Source: Desulfobulbaceae bacterium UBA2213 (GTDB lineage: Bacteria; Desulfobacterota; Desulfobulbia; Desulfobulbales; Desulfocapsaceae). From it: 14,172 nucleotides of DNA. A model generated the notes under the pieces. It made no database searches. It was not told the DNA's origin and saw only the letters and a program-made list of their open reading frames with translations. The stretch is from contig DCUN01000131.1 in the NCBI GenBank assembly GCA_002327225.1, positions 1 to 14,172 on the forward strand. The letters are read 5' to 3'. This document shows, piece by piece, positions 1 to 6,125 of the stretch (position 1 is its first letter; each line of letters opens with the position of its first letter). A program made the translations under genes and the position numbers.

Positions 1-890
1 TGCGCGATCCCGGGCTGCACAACATCCTCAGGTTGATGATCCCGGCTACCATCGGTCTTTCCGCCACCCAGATCAATATCTTTGTCAACACCAGCTTTGC
101 CGCATCGTGCCCTGAAGGTTCCGTCTCCTGGCTCAATTACGCCTTTCGCCTGGTGCAGCTGCCCATCGGTCTCTTTGGTGTGGCCTTTGCTATTGCCATC
201 ATGCCGGTTATGGCCAGACATGCTGCCAAAAAGGATATCCCTGCCATTCGCCAGACCCTGGTCTCCTCGCTCACCATGGTCTTTTGTCTGACTATTCCGG
301 CCACTGCCGGGCTTATCCTTCTTTCTGAACCGATCATCCGCCTGATCTTTGAGCGGGGGGCCTTCACCGGACTCGATACAGTGGCCACAGCCCAAACCCT
401 CACCCTGTATGCCATCGGCCTTTTTGCCTATTCGGCCAATAAGATCCTGGTGCCGGCCTTCTATGCACTCGATGATACCCGTTATCCGGTTATTGCCAGC
501 TTTCTGGCCGTTGCTGCCAATATTTTGATCATTACCCTGACCATCAAGGTCTTTCAACACAGGGCCATTGCCCTTTCAACCTCCTGCACTATGTTCCTGA
601 ACTTTCTCTTTTTAAGCGCAGTGCTCTACTGGAAGATTGGCGGCTATTCGCTTTCAGCTCTTTTCAAAGGACTTTTCAAGATCCTTGTCGCCACCTGCTG
701 TATGAGCCTGCTCCTCTTTTTGGCCAGGAATATTCTGGCGGGCTTTCTGATCGGCAACCTGCTTCAACAGCTTCTTGCCGTGGTGCTGCTGATTTTTCTG
801 GCGGCGTGCATGTATACCGTGGTGCTGCACTGGCTGAAATTGTCTGAACTGACCGAGATTGTCGACAAGATTCGAGCCAAATTAAGGTAA
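1..890 (+). CDS. murJ: Lipid II flippase MurJ (MviN family), 3' part only
   Basis: MurJ moves the peptidoglycan precursor lipid II across the inner membrane. The reading frame is open from base 3 at the window edge to TAA at 888-890, so the start lies upstream; the ATG at 33 is only an internal methionine. About 295 residues are visible. They are strongly hydrophobic with several membrane segments. They carry the family stretch 'FRLVQLPIGLFGVAFAIAIM' followed by a soluble loop and the 'LIFERGAF' segment, both typical of the second half of MurJ. The last ~20 residues are polar, as expected for a cytoplasmic tail. The gene ends just before a gap with paired inverted repeats. I see no disruption. 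Family assignment is confident; full length cannot be judged. Confidence 0.9.
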   Translation, partial: RDPGLHNILRLMIPATIGLSATQINIFVNTSFAASCPEGSVSWLNYAFRLVQLPIGLFGVAFAIAIMPVMARHAAKKDIPAIRQTLVSSLTMVFCLTIPATAGLILLSEPIIRLIFERGAFTGLDTVATAQTLTLYAIGLFAYSANKILVPAFYALDDTRYPVIASFLAVAANILIITLTIKVFQHRAIALSTSCTMFLNFLFLSAVLYWKIGGYSLSALFKGLFKILVATCCMSLLLFLARNILAGFLIGNLLQQLLAVVLLIFLAACMYTVVLHWLKLSELTEIVDKIRAKLR

Positions 891-982
891 GGAGCCGTTA
901 CGAAATAACATGGCCATTTATATCGATTTCGTTACGGATCCTTATGCCGCTCGGGGTTCTAAGACGGCCATGTTATTTTTTT
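891..982 (+). terminator. Terminator-like inverted repeat after murJ, interleaved with a second stem
   Basis: A perfect 13-bp inverted repeat pairs 903-915 (AAATAACATGGCC) with 966-978, and the T run continues to 982. This is the layout of an intrinsic terminator, though its loop is unusually long (50 nt). A second imperfect stem pairs 895-906 with 926-937 (one mismatch) and can extend outward to 891/941 across one more mismatch. The order of arms is stem 1 left, stem 2 left, stem 1 right, stem 2 right, so the two interleave rather than nest. Most likely it ends murJ transcripts. The interleaving could also mean alternative folds or a pseudoknot. Confidence 0.55.
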
Positions 983-1004
983 ACAGCGGCTAAGTGAGAA
1001 ACTG

Positions 1005-3140
1005 TTGAAGATAAGAGAAAAAACAAAGAGTCCTTCCCCTGCAAAGTCAGGACATACAGAGCTCCTGGCCCCGGCCGGCAGCCTTGAGGCCTTTTTTGCC
1101 GCCCTCGATCATGGCGCCGATGCCGTCTACTGCGGCCTCAAGGAGTTTTCCGCCAGGGCCAAGGCCCGCAATTTCACCCTGGCCGATGTGGAGCGGATGA
1201 CGACCTACGCCCACAGCCGGAAAAAACACCTCTACGTCACCCTCAACACCCTGCTCAAAGAGGCCGAGCTGCCCAAACTGGTGGATATCCTCGCCTCCCT
1301 GGCCGCAATCCCTGTCGATGGCCTGATCATCCAGGATCTCTGTGTCTGGCGGCTGGCGCATACTCACTTCCCCCAGATCCCCCTCCATGCCTCCACCCAG
1401 ATGACGGTGCATAACGCGGCCGGAGTCAAGATGCTGGAGCAGATGGGCTTTACGCGGGCGGTGCTGGCCCGTGAGTTGTCTCTGGCCGAAATCGCTGAGG
1501 TCCGCAGCCAGACCACCATCGAGCTGGAACATTTTGTCCACGGGGCTCTCTGTTTTTCCATCTCCGGCCAGTGCCTTTTCTCCTCGGCCCTGACCGGCGC
1601 CAGCGGCAATCGCGGCCGCTGCGCCCAACCCTGCCGCCGCCGTCTGCATAACCGAAAGCAGCCGGGCTATCATTTCTCCACCAGTGATCTCAGCGCCATC
1701 GAACTTTTGCCTCAGCTGCTCAAGGCCGGGGTCATGAGCTTCAAGATCGAGGGGCGGATGAAGAGCGCCGAGTATGTGGCCCGGGTGGTGGCGGCCTATC
1801 GCCTGATGCTCGATGCTCCTTCAGAACAGCGCAAGACCGCCCTCCAGGAGGCCGCCGAACATCTGGAACTCTCTTTTGGCCGTCAGGCCACCAAGGGTTT
1901 TCTCACCGGTTTTGTGCCCACCGGGATTGCCGATTCAACCCAGCATGGAACCCTGGGGCGTCCTCTGGGTGAGGTGGTATCGCTTCGCGGCGGCATGATC
2001 GGATTTACGGCCAAGGAACGTCTGCATGTGGGAGACAGGATCCGGATCCAGCCGCAGAATGATCAGGCCGGGATCGGCTTTACGGTGCGGGAACTGTTCT
2101 GCGAAAAGAAAAAGGCCAAGGTGGCCAAGGCCGGTGATTTTGTCCAGGTCAAGATCCCGGAAAAGGGATTTTTCCGGGTAGGGGATGCGGTGCTCAAGGT
2201 GGGCGGCAGGCCGCTCTTCACCCTGAGCCCGGATGCCTGTCTGGAGCGGCTGTCTCAGGTTGCTCTGGTTCCCCGGACCGAGGAGGAAGTAAAGCTGCGG
2301 GAGGCCTCTGCCGCCCAAGCCCTGGCCGCTCTTTTGCCGAAGATCACGATGGAACCGGCAGCGATGGTGGAGCTCACGGTCCGAGGCCGGGAGGTTCAGG
2401 ATATCGGACTGCTCGATGATCAGCAAGAGGTGGCGCGCCTGGAGCTGCCGCTGACTTCCAGGAACCTTGCCGCCCTCAAGGGGGCCGATCGGCAGTTGGC
2501 CCAGAAGAAAGAGCGGCTGTCCTGGGAGCTCCCGGCCATGCTCTTTGGCCCCGATTGGATAGAATACCGGCGGGCTGTGCAGATGCTCCATGCTTCAGGA
2601 TACCGGAGATTCAGGATTAACAATCTGGGCCATCTCCCTTTGTTTGCCGGGCTTGCCGATGTGATCCTGCTTGGCGGCTTCCGCTGTTACACCCTGAACA
2701 GCCAGGCGGCGCTGGCCTGGCAGGAGCTGGGCCTTACCGAGCTGACCCTGAGCCTGGAAGATGAGCAAAAGAATATCAGCGATCTCTTTCACCGACCGCT
2801 GATAATCCCTCTGACGCTTACGGTGTACAGTGCCGTCACCTTGCTCCTGTCGCGGATTCCCCTCAAAGGCCTGCGTTCCGGCAATGTTCTCCATTCCGAC
2901 AAAGAGGAAGAGTACCGTGTCATCACCGATAGCGGGCTTACCGAGGTCATGAGTGGCCAGGATTTTTCGCTGGTGGGGCGTCTGCGGGAGCTGCGGGAGA
3001 TGGGATGCGCCCGGATCAGTGTCGATCTCAGCCATTGCGGCGTGGCCTCAGCAAAAGGGCGGCAGGTCCTGGCAGCCCTGGCCGCAGATCAGCCTCTGCC
3101 GGATACCTTCACCTTTAATTATGTGCAGGGGATGTCCTGA
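1005..3140 (+). CDS. Peptidase U32 family / DUF3656 protein, RlhA (YdcP)-like RNA hydroxylation factor
   Basis: 711 residues. The N-terminal 'ELLAPAGS' (19-26) begins the U32 TIM-barrel-like domain. The family signature runs from E175 to S192 ('EHFVHGALCFSISGQCLFSS' region). Four cysteines, C183, C190, C206 and C210 (the last two in 'RCAQPC'), match the set thought to hold an iron-sulfur cluster in this family. 'FKIEGRMKSAEYV' (about residues 247-259) is also typical. The long C-terminal half corresponds to the DUF3656 region found in E. coli RlhA, which makes 5-hydroxycytidine in 23S rRNA; the shorter relative TrhP modifies tRNA. Length is closer to RlhA (about 650) than to TrhP. The start is TTG, chosen because no in-frame ATG or GTG lies between it and the signature; the ribosome site is weak. 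'Peptidase' is the historical name; a nucleic-acid-modification role is inferred from relatives. Confidence 0.8.
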   Translation: MKIREKTKSPSPAKSGHTELLAPAGSLEAFFAALDHGADAVYCGLKEFSARAKARNFTLADVERMTTYAHSRKKHLYVTLNTLLKEAELPKLVDILASLAAIPVDGLIIQDLCVWRLAHTHFPQIPLHASTQMTVHNAAGVKMLEQMGFTRAVLARELSLAEIAEVRSQTTIELEHFVHGALCFSISGQCLFSSALTGASGNRGRCAQPCRRRLHNRKQPGYHFSTSDLSAIELLPQLLKAGVMSFKIEGRMKSAEYVARVVAAYRLMLDAPSEQRKTALQEAAEHLELSFGRQATKGFLTGFVPTGIADSTQHGTLGRPLGEVVSLRGGMIGFTAKERLHVGDRIRIQPQNDQAGIGFTVRELFCEKKKAKVAKAGDFVQVKIPEKGFFRVGDAVLKVGGRPLFTLSPDACLERLSQVALVPRTEEEVKLREASAAQALAALLPKITMEPAAMVELTVRGREVQDIGLLDDQQEVARLELPLTSRNLAALKGADRQLAQKKERLSWELPAMLFGPDWIEYRRAVQMLHASGYRRFRINNLGHLPLFAGLADVILLGGFRCYTLNSQAALAWQELGLTELTLSLEDEQKNISDLFHRPLIIPLTLTVYSAVTLLLSRIPLKGLRSGNVLHSDKEEEYRVITDSGLTEVMSGQDFSLVGRLRELREMGCARISVDLSHCGVASAKGRQVLAALAADQPLPDTFTFNYVQGMS

Positions 3141-3168
3141 GTCATATGAAATATACAGAAAAAGATTG

Positions 3169-3435
3169 CTATTCATAATGCGACCACATGCGCAACACGT
3201 GAATCACGGGCCGTTCTTTGTCGATTGAATAGACGAGCCGGTGCAGAATATTTATTCTGCGAGAGTAAAAACCCTGGAGGTTGCCAACCAGTTTTTCAAC
3301 CTTCGGCTGTGTTGTGAAGGGATCTGCCGCCAGGCGAAAGAGCAATTCTTTTGCTGATTGAGCCAGCCCGGCTCGTTTCAGCTTTTCGATATCTTTGATC
3401 GCCTGTTTGGAGAGGATTACCGACAAGTTTACCAA
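3169..3435 (-). CDS. yoeB: YoeB/Txe-family mRNA interferase toxin
   Basis: 88 residues, close to the usual ~84-85 for YoeB. YoeB toxins bind the ribosome and cut mRNA at the A site. The C-terminal half is characteristic: 'VEKLVGNLQGFYSRRI', then 'HRLVY', ending 'SHYE'. Residues in the positions of the YoeB catalytic set are present: E47, R66, H86 and Y87. The start is TTG at 3433-3435, overlapping the last seven bases of the antitoxin gene. It is the only plausible start, since the toxin frame has a stop codon just upstream. The overlap implies translational coupling to the antitoxin, which is transcribed first. The 3' end faces the U32 gene only 28 bp away. It appears intact. Confidence 0.88.
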   Translation of the reverse strand: MVNLSVILSKQAIKDIEKLKRAGLAQSAKELLFRLAADPFTTQPKVEKLVGNLQGFYSRRINILHRLVYSIDKERPVIHVLRMWSHYE

Positions 3436-3680
3436 TCGATTTCATCCATCGGTGTTCCCTCGGCAAGGGGTTCTGCGGCGGCAAGGTGAATGCTTTCCAC
3501 CAGGCCGGGAACACGATTGAGATAAATGGTGTCCTCTATGGCGCGCCAATCATCTTCGCCAAGAATGACAAAATTTGCCCCTGTTCTCCGTTTAACCTTC
3601 AAGACTTCGTGGTTTTTGATGCAGGTGTCCACCTTTTCCTTGAGTGTTTTCCTGAATTCATTAGCAGTCGTTTCCAGCAT
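3429..3680 (-). CDS. yefM: YefM/Phd-family antitoxin
   Basis: 83 residues. The N-terminal part (about 1-55) has the Phd/YefM fold pattern: a short helix with 'TANEFRKTLKE', a strand 'VLKVKRR', then 'ANFVILGEDDWRAIEDTIYL'. In relatives this part dimerises and binds the operator. The acidic C-terminal part, ending 'GTPMDEIDW', is expected to wrap and neutralise the toxin. The ATG at 3678-3680 is preceded by GGAG at 3687-3690 on the minus strand, a good ribosome site with six bases of spacing. It overlaps yoeB by seven bases. Auto-repression through the upstream palindrome (3710-3738) is likely from family knowledge. It appears intact. Confidence 0.87.
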   Translation of the reverse strand: MLETTANEFRKTLKEKVDTCIKNHEVLKVKRRTGANFVILGEDDWRAIEDTIYLNRVPGLVESIHLAAAEPLAEGTPMDEIDW

Positions 3681-3709
3681 GATGATCTCCTTGAGTATAA
3701 TTTACAGAT

Positions 3710-3738
3710 ACAACAGTACGGCTTTACGGTACTGTTGT
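3710..3738 (-). promoter_or_regulatory. Palindrome upstream of yefM, candidate operator
   Basis: A perfect 10-bp inverted repeat (ACAACAGTAC at 3710-3719 and its complement at 3729-3738) with a 9-bp spacer lies 30 bp upstream of the yefM start. On the minus strand a consensus-like -35 TTGACA (3741-3736) overlaps its outer edge. A weak -10 (TACTGT, 3718-3713) sits 17 bp further on, inside the other arm. This is where a YefM-YoeB repressor complex would be expected to bind. The palindrome is seen directly; the promoter elements and operator role are inferred. Confidence 0.5.
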
Positions 3739-3827
3739 CAACAGGAGTAGGATGCAAAGGAGGAGGGCGCCTGATCCATTGAGATCCGGGAGATCAAACC
3801 AACAAACGTAGCTCTCGGTATATCCAG

Positions 3828-3857
3828 TTGACATATCCAAAGCAAGCCCGCTATAAT
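3828..3857 (+). promoter_or_regulatory. Consensus sigma-70 promoter for vapBC
   Basis: TTGACA at 3828-3833 and TATAAT at 3852-3857 are both perfect consensus hexamers, 18 bp apart. They lie 39 bp upstream of the vapB ATG. Such a strong promoter is typical of autorepressed toxin-antitoxin operons. The repeated TATCCA at 3821-3826 and 3834-3839 flanks the -35 box. Confidence 0.75.
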
Positions 3858-3880
3858 GAAGAAAACCCGTTCACTTCATT
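3855..3880 (+). promoter_or_regulatory. Inverted repeat over the vapBC -10 and transcript start, candidate operator
   Basis: AATGAAG (3855-3861) and its complement CTTCATT (3874-3880) are separated by 12 bp. They overlap the end of the -10 box and cover the expected transcription start. The position suits VapBC autorepression, but the arms are only seven bases, so chance is possible. Confidence 0.35.
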
Positions 3881-3896
3881 TTACGGAGGTCCCATT

Positions 3897-4133
3897 ATGC
3901 CCTGTGTCCAAACGAAACTCTTCAAAAGCAATAAAAGTCAGGCGGTTCGTCTTCCCAAGGCAATTGCCTTTCCCGACTCAATAACGGATGTCGAAATTGT
4001 TGCGATCGGCAATACACGCATTATCACACCTGCGGCCCATTCATGGGACGACTGGTTTGATTCGCCCGGAGTTTCCGATGACTTTATGACGGAACAAATG
4101 CAGCCGGAGGATCAGATAAGGGAGGGCCTGTGA
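3897..4133 (+). CDS. vapB: VapB antitoxin (AbrB/MazE-like DNA-binding)
   Basis: 78 residues. The N-terminal 'TKLFKSNKSQAVRLPKAIAF' is the hallmark of the VapB swapped-hairpin AbrB-type DNA-binding domain. The C-terminal part contains 'WDDWFDSPGVSDDFM', the aromatic/acidic segment that inserts into the VapC active-site groove in relatives. I chose the ATG at 3897 because GGAGGT (3885-3890) precedes it at a good distance and it begins where homologues begin. The frame extends further upstream, but that extension would start inside the promoter's -35 box. The stop overlaps the vapC ATG by one base (TGATG), so the two are translationally coupled. Confidence 0.88.
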   Translation: MPCVQTKLFKSNKSQAVRLPKAIAFPDSITDVEIVAIGNTRIITPAAHSWDDWFDSPGVSDDFMTEQMQPEDQIREGL

Positions 4134-4549
4134 TGTTGAAATACATGCTGGATACCAACATCCTTATTTACACCATCAAAAACCGCCCGGCCCAAGTAAA
4201 AAAACGCTTCAATCAACATGCGGGGCAAATGTGTATCTCTTCCATAAGTCTGGGAGAACTGGTCTTTGGGGCTGAACATTCTCTCCAGGTTGAACGGAAT
4301 CTGGCAGATATTGAAATGATGATTGCCCAGCTTGAGGTTCTCCCTTTTGGAATGACGGAAGCAAATCATTTCGGCCGGATTCGCTCCGAGCTATACCGGA
4401 TTGGCCAGCCCATAGGCCTTTACGATATGATGATTGCCGGACACGCACGAGCCACCGGAATGATTTTAGTGACCAATAATGAAAAAGCGTTTGCGCGAGT
4501 GCAGGGGTTGCTGATAGAAAACTGGTGTGCGGAAGAGAATACCGCCTGA
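4133..4549 (+). CDS. vapC: VapC toxin, PIN-domain ribonuclease
   Basis: 138 residues, a usual VapC size. VapC enzymes are Mg-dependent endonucleases, often of tRNA or rRNA. The PIN acidic residues are in place: D7 in 'MLDTN', E42 in 'GELVFG', D98 in 'YDMMIAGHA', and the 'VTNNEKAF' segment (113-120). The ATG at 4133 has GGGAGG (4120-4125) seven bases upstream; the GTG at 4130 is less well spaced. The catalytic region appears intact. Most relatives end at or just after the 'ENW' seen here near residue 130. The last residues (CAEENTA) instead read into bases that, in another frame, encode the tail of HigB, so this end may have been created by a deletion junction. Confidence 0.88.
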   Translation: MLKYMLDTNILIYTIKNRPAQVKKRFNQHAGQMCISSISLGELVFGAEHSLQVERNLADIEMMIAQLEVLPFGMTEANHFGRIRSELYRIGQPIGLYDMMIAGHARATGMILVTNNEKAFARVQGLLIENWCAEENTA

Positions 4550-4641
4550 TCGTCAAGATCAATTACCCTTACGGGATGGTGTATATTCGATTCGTCGACA
4601 CCCACGCAGGATATGACAAGATACAAGCAGAGGAGATATGA
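4525..4641 (+). pseudogene. higB: HigB toxin remnant, C-terminal part only
   Basis: No 5' end survives. In the frame that ends at TGA 4639-4641, the bases translate to 'EYRLIVKINYPYGMVYIRFV' followed by 'DTHAGYDKIQAEEI'. This matches the conserved C-terminal third of HigB-type mRNA interferases ('YRLVV.I.Y....VYIRFVGTH.EYD.I'). Full-length HigB is about 95-100 residues; only about 35 recognisable residues are here. The remnant starts inside the last codons of vapC, in a different frame. The stop lies one base before the higA ATG, the normal higB-higA spacing. The fragment lacks most of the fold, so it is presumably inactive. A GTG at 4525 could start a 38-residue peptide, but I see no reason to think it is made for a purpose. 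Confidence 0.82.
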
Positions 4642-4642
4642 G

Positions 4643-4996
4643 ATGAATATTTTTCCAATCCGGACAGATGCCGATTACGAGGCAGCGTTAGCCCGTATTG
4701 ATTCGCTTATGGATGCGGAGCTGGATACGCCCGAGGGTGATGAACTCGACATTTTGACAACACTTGTCGAGAGCTATGAGGCCAAGCACTTTGTTCTCAC
4801 CGGATGCGATCCCGTTAAAACAATCCGATTCAGGATATAACAACTGGGAATGGAGCTCAGAGATTTGACGCCTATTATCGGTTCTCGATCAAAAGTATCC
4901 GAAGTGCTCAATCATAAACGGAAACTTTCGCTCACGATGATACGGAATCTTCACGCACAATTAAACATGCCTTACGAGTCATTGCTCGGTGCGTAA
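4643..4996 (+). pseudogene. higA: HigA antitoxin gene split by an in-frame TAA
   Basis: The first part (4643-4840, 65 codons, 'MNIFPIRTDADYEAALARID'...) matches the HigA N-terminal region that precedes the DNA-binding domain. It has a good ribosome site, AGGAG at 4631-4635. TAA at 4838-4840 then interrupts the frame. Reading on in the same frame gives 'QLGMELRDLTPIIGSRSKVS' and 'EVLNHKRKLSLTMIRNLHAQ', ending at TAA 4994-4996. This is the helix-turn-helix half. The two halves join without gain or loss, and relatives have a glutamate (GAA) where the stop now is, so one G-to-T change explains it. The downstream half could restart at ATG 4850 (48 residues), but that ATG lacks a well-spaced ribosome site. 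With higB also broken, the module looks decayed. Confidence 0.85.
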
Positions 4997-5054
4997 TTTC
5001 ATTTCTCAATCAAGAAGTGAATGCGCAAGGGCAACCAGAATGAATCACATTAAC

Positions 5055-5073
5055 TTGTCAACTTGGAAGCCTG
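5055..5073 (+). repeat. Left inverted repeat flanking the NDT/TIR-like gene
   Basis: TTGTCAACTTGGAAGCCTG at 5055-5073 matches the complement of 6053-6071 at 17 of 19 positions. The inner 12 bases (5062-5073) are a perfect match. It lies between the higA remnant and the ATG at 5141, and contains the candidate -35 box. Confidence 0.6.
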
Positions 5074-5083
5074 GCCTTATTTT
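5055..5083 (+). promoter_or_regulatory. Possible promoter for the NDT/TIR-like gene
   Basis: TTGTCA (5055-5060) and TATTTT (5078-5083) are 17 bp apart, about 58 bp upstream of the chosen ATG. The match to consensus is moderate (5/6 and 4/6). The -35 box is also the outer end of the left inverted repeat described separately, so the promoter and the repeat share bases. Confidence 0.35.
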
Positions 5084-5140
5084 CCATATGACCCTAAAGA
5101 ACCATATGAAACAATCCGGTGCACAGAAAGGAGTAAGGTT

Positions 5141-6034
5141 ATGATTGAAGAAAAGAAACAAGACAAAAGTGAAAAACCGTGCTGTGGGATTATTATGCCG
5201 ATATCTTCAATTGATGGTTGCGACGAACAACATTGGGTTGAGGTAATGAACATTATCAGTGAATCTATTGAGGAAGCAGGGTTCCATGCAAAACTCGTAA
5301 GCTATACCGATGAAGCTACAGTCATCCAGAAAACAATCATTCAGAATCTATACGAGAACCCGATTGTTGTCTGTGATGTGAGTGGAAAAAATCCTAATGT
5401 TATGTTTGAACTGGGCATGAGACTGGCTTTTGATAAGCCAACAATAATTATTAAAGATTACCAAACATCTTACTCCTTTGACACCTCACCCATTGAGCAT
5501 TTAGAATATCCACGTGATTTGCGATTTTCTAAAATTGTCGTTTTTAAAAAAGACTTAAAAGATAAAATAAAGGCGACCTACAAGCGATCTAATGAGGATC
5601 CAAACTACACAGCTTTTCTGAAACACTTCGGGAAAATTACAGCAGCTAAACTAGATTCGACAGAATTATCAAAAGAAGATTTTATTATTACAGAGTTACA
5701 AGAATTGAAGAAAATAATGATAAGGCAAGAACTTACCAAAACTAAAAGAACACCTTCTGCTGTTACATTGCGGAAGAGCACAACCTCTAACGGTCCTGGA
5801 AAAATAATAGACACCGAGATGGAAATGCGAAGGCGTATACATGAACAACTGTTGTATTCATCACAAAATATGGCACTTTCCGATCTAACGTCAGAAAATT
5901 TTAAGGAGTGGGTTTACACACAAATTGTAAGTAGCAAAAGTTTCGGTGAATATTTCACCAATCAGGCTGAAATATCAGCTACTTTTAATAGAATCTTTTC
6001 TGAATATATCGATCGTTTTTTAGAAAAAAAATAA
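5141..6034 (+). CDS. Nucleoside-deoxyribosyltransferase/TIR-like protein, candidate defence effector
   Basis: 297 residues from ATG 5141, chosen because AAAGGAG (5127-5133) stands seven bases before it; an upstream TTG (5063) would add 26 residues without such a site. Residues ~13-130 look like a Rossmann-type domain of the nucleoside 2-deoxyribosyltransferase/TIR-like superfamily: a first strand 'CCGIIMPIS', then 'NPIVVCDVSGKNPNVMFELG' (73-92) and 'KPTIIIKD'. E90 in 'FELG' sits where the catalytic glutamate of these enzymes lies. Relatives hydrolyse N-glycosidic bonds in nucleotides or NAD in anti-phage systems. Residues ~190-225 form a polar linker, and the helical C-terminal part (~228-297) is unrecognised and could be a sensing or oligomerisation region. 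No signal peptide or membrane segment is seen. The DNA is clearly more AT-rich than the flanking housekeeping genes, which suggests transfer. The domain call is moderately sure; the activity is inferred. Confidence 0.6.
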   Translation: MIEEKKQDKSEKPCCGIIMPISSIDGCDEQHWVEVMNIISESIEEAGFHAKLVSYTDEATVIQKTIIQNLYENPIVVCDVSGKNPNVMFELGMRLAFDKPTIIIKDYQTSYSFDTSPIEHLEYPRDLRFSKIVVFKKDLKDKIKATYKRSNEDPNYTAFLKHFGKITAAKLDSTELSKEDFIITELQELKKIMIRQELTKTKRTPSAVTLRKSTTSNGPGKIIDTEMEMRRRIHEQLLYSSQNMALSDLTSENFKEWVYTQIVSSKSFGEYFTNQAEISATFNRIFSEYIDRFLEKK

Positions 6035-6052
6035 GCTTAGAAGGCATGGGGG

Positions 6053-6071
6053 CAGGCTTCCAAGATGTCAA
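6053..6071 (-). repeat. Right inverted repeat flanking the NDT/TIR-like gene
   Basis: Read on the minus strand, 6071-6053 is TTGACATCTTGGAAGCCTG, the partner of the left repeat at 5055-5073. It begins 18 bp after the stop codon of the enclosed gene. I see no target-site duplication outside the pair and no transposase between the two copies. Confidence 0.6.
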
Positions 6072-6125
6072 TCTTCTTCTTCGTTTTCAGATTTCGACAC
6101 AACTCGGCGGTGCAAAGCGCTCCTC

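Noticed and set aside
1047..1673. Minus-strand frame opposite the U32 gene (208 codons)
   Set aside because: Glycine/alanine-rich composition with no motif; it is a shadow of the strongly coding plus strand.
3828..3896. N-terminal extension of VapB from a TTG at 3828
   Set aside because: It would begin within the consensus -35 box, and the ATG at 3897 has a strong ribosome site and matches the family start.
5063..5140. Longer start (TTG 5063) for the NDT/TIR-like gene
   Set aside because: There is no ribosome site, and it lies within the left inverted repeat and promoter region; ATG 5141 has AAAGGAG at good spacing.
5055..6071. Insertion sequence
   Set aside because: Inverted repeats are present, but the enclosed gene is not a transposase and no target duplication is seen, so only a repeat-flanked cassette is reported.
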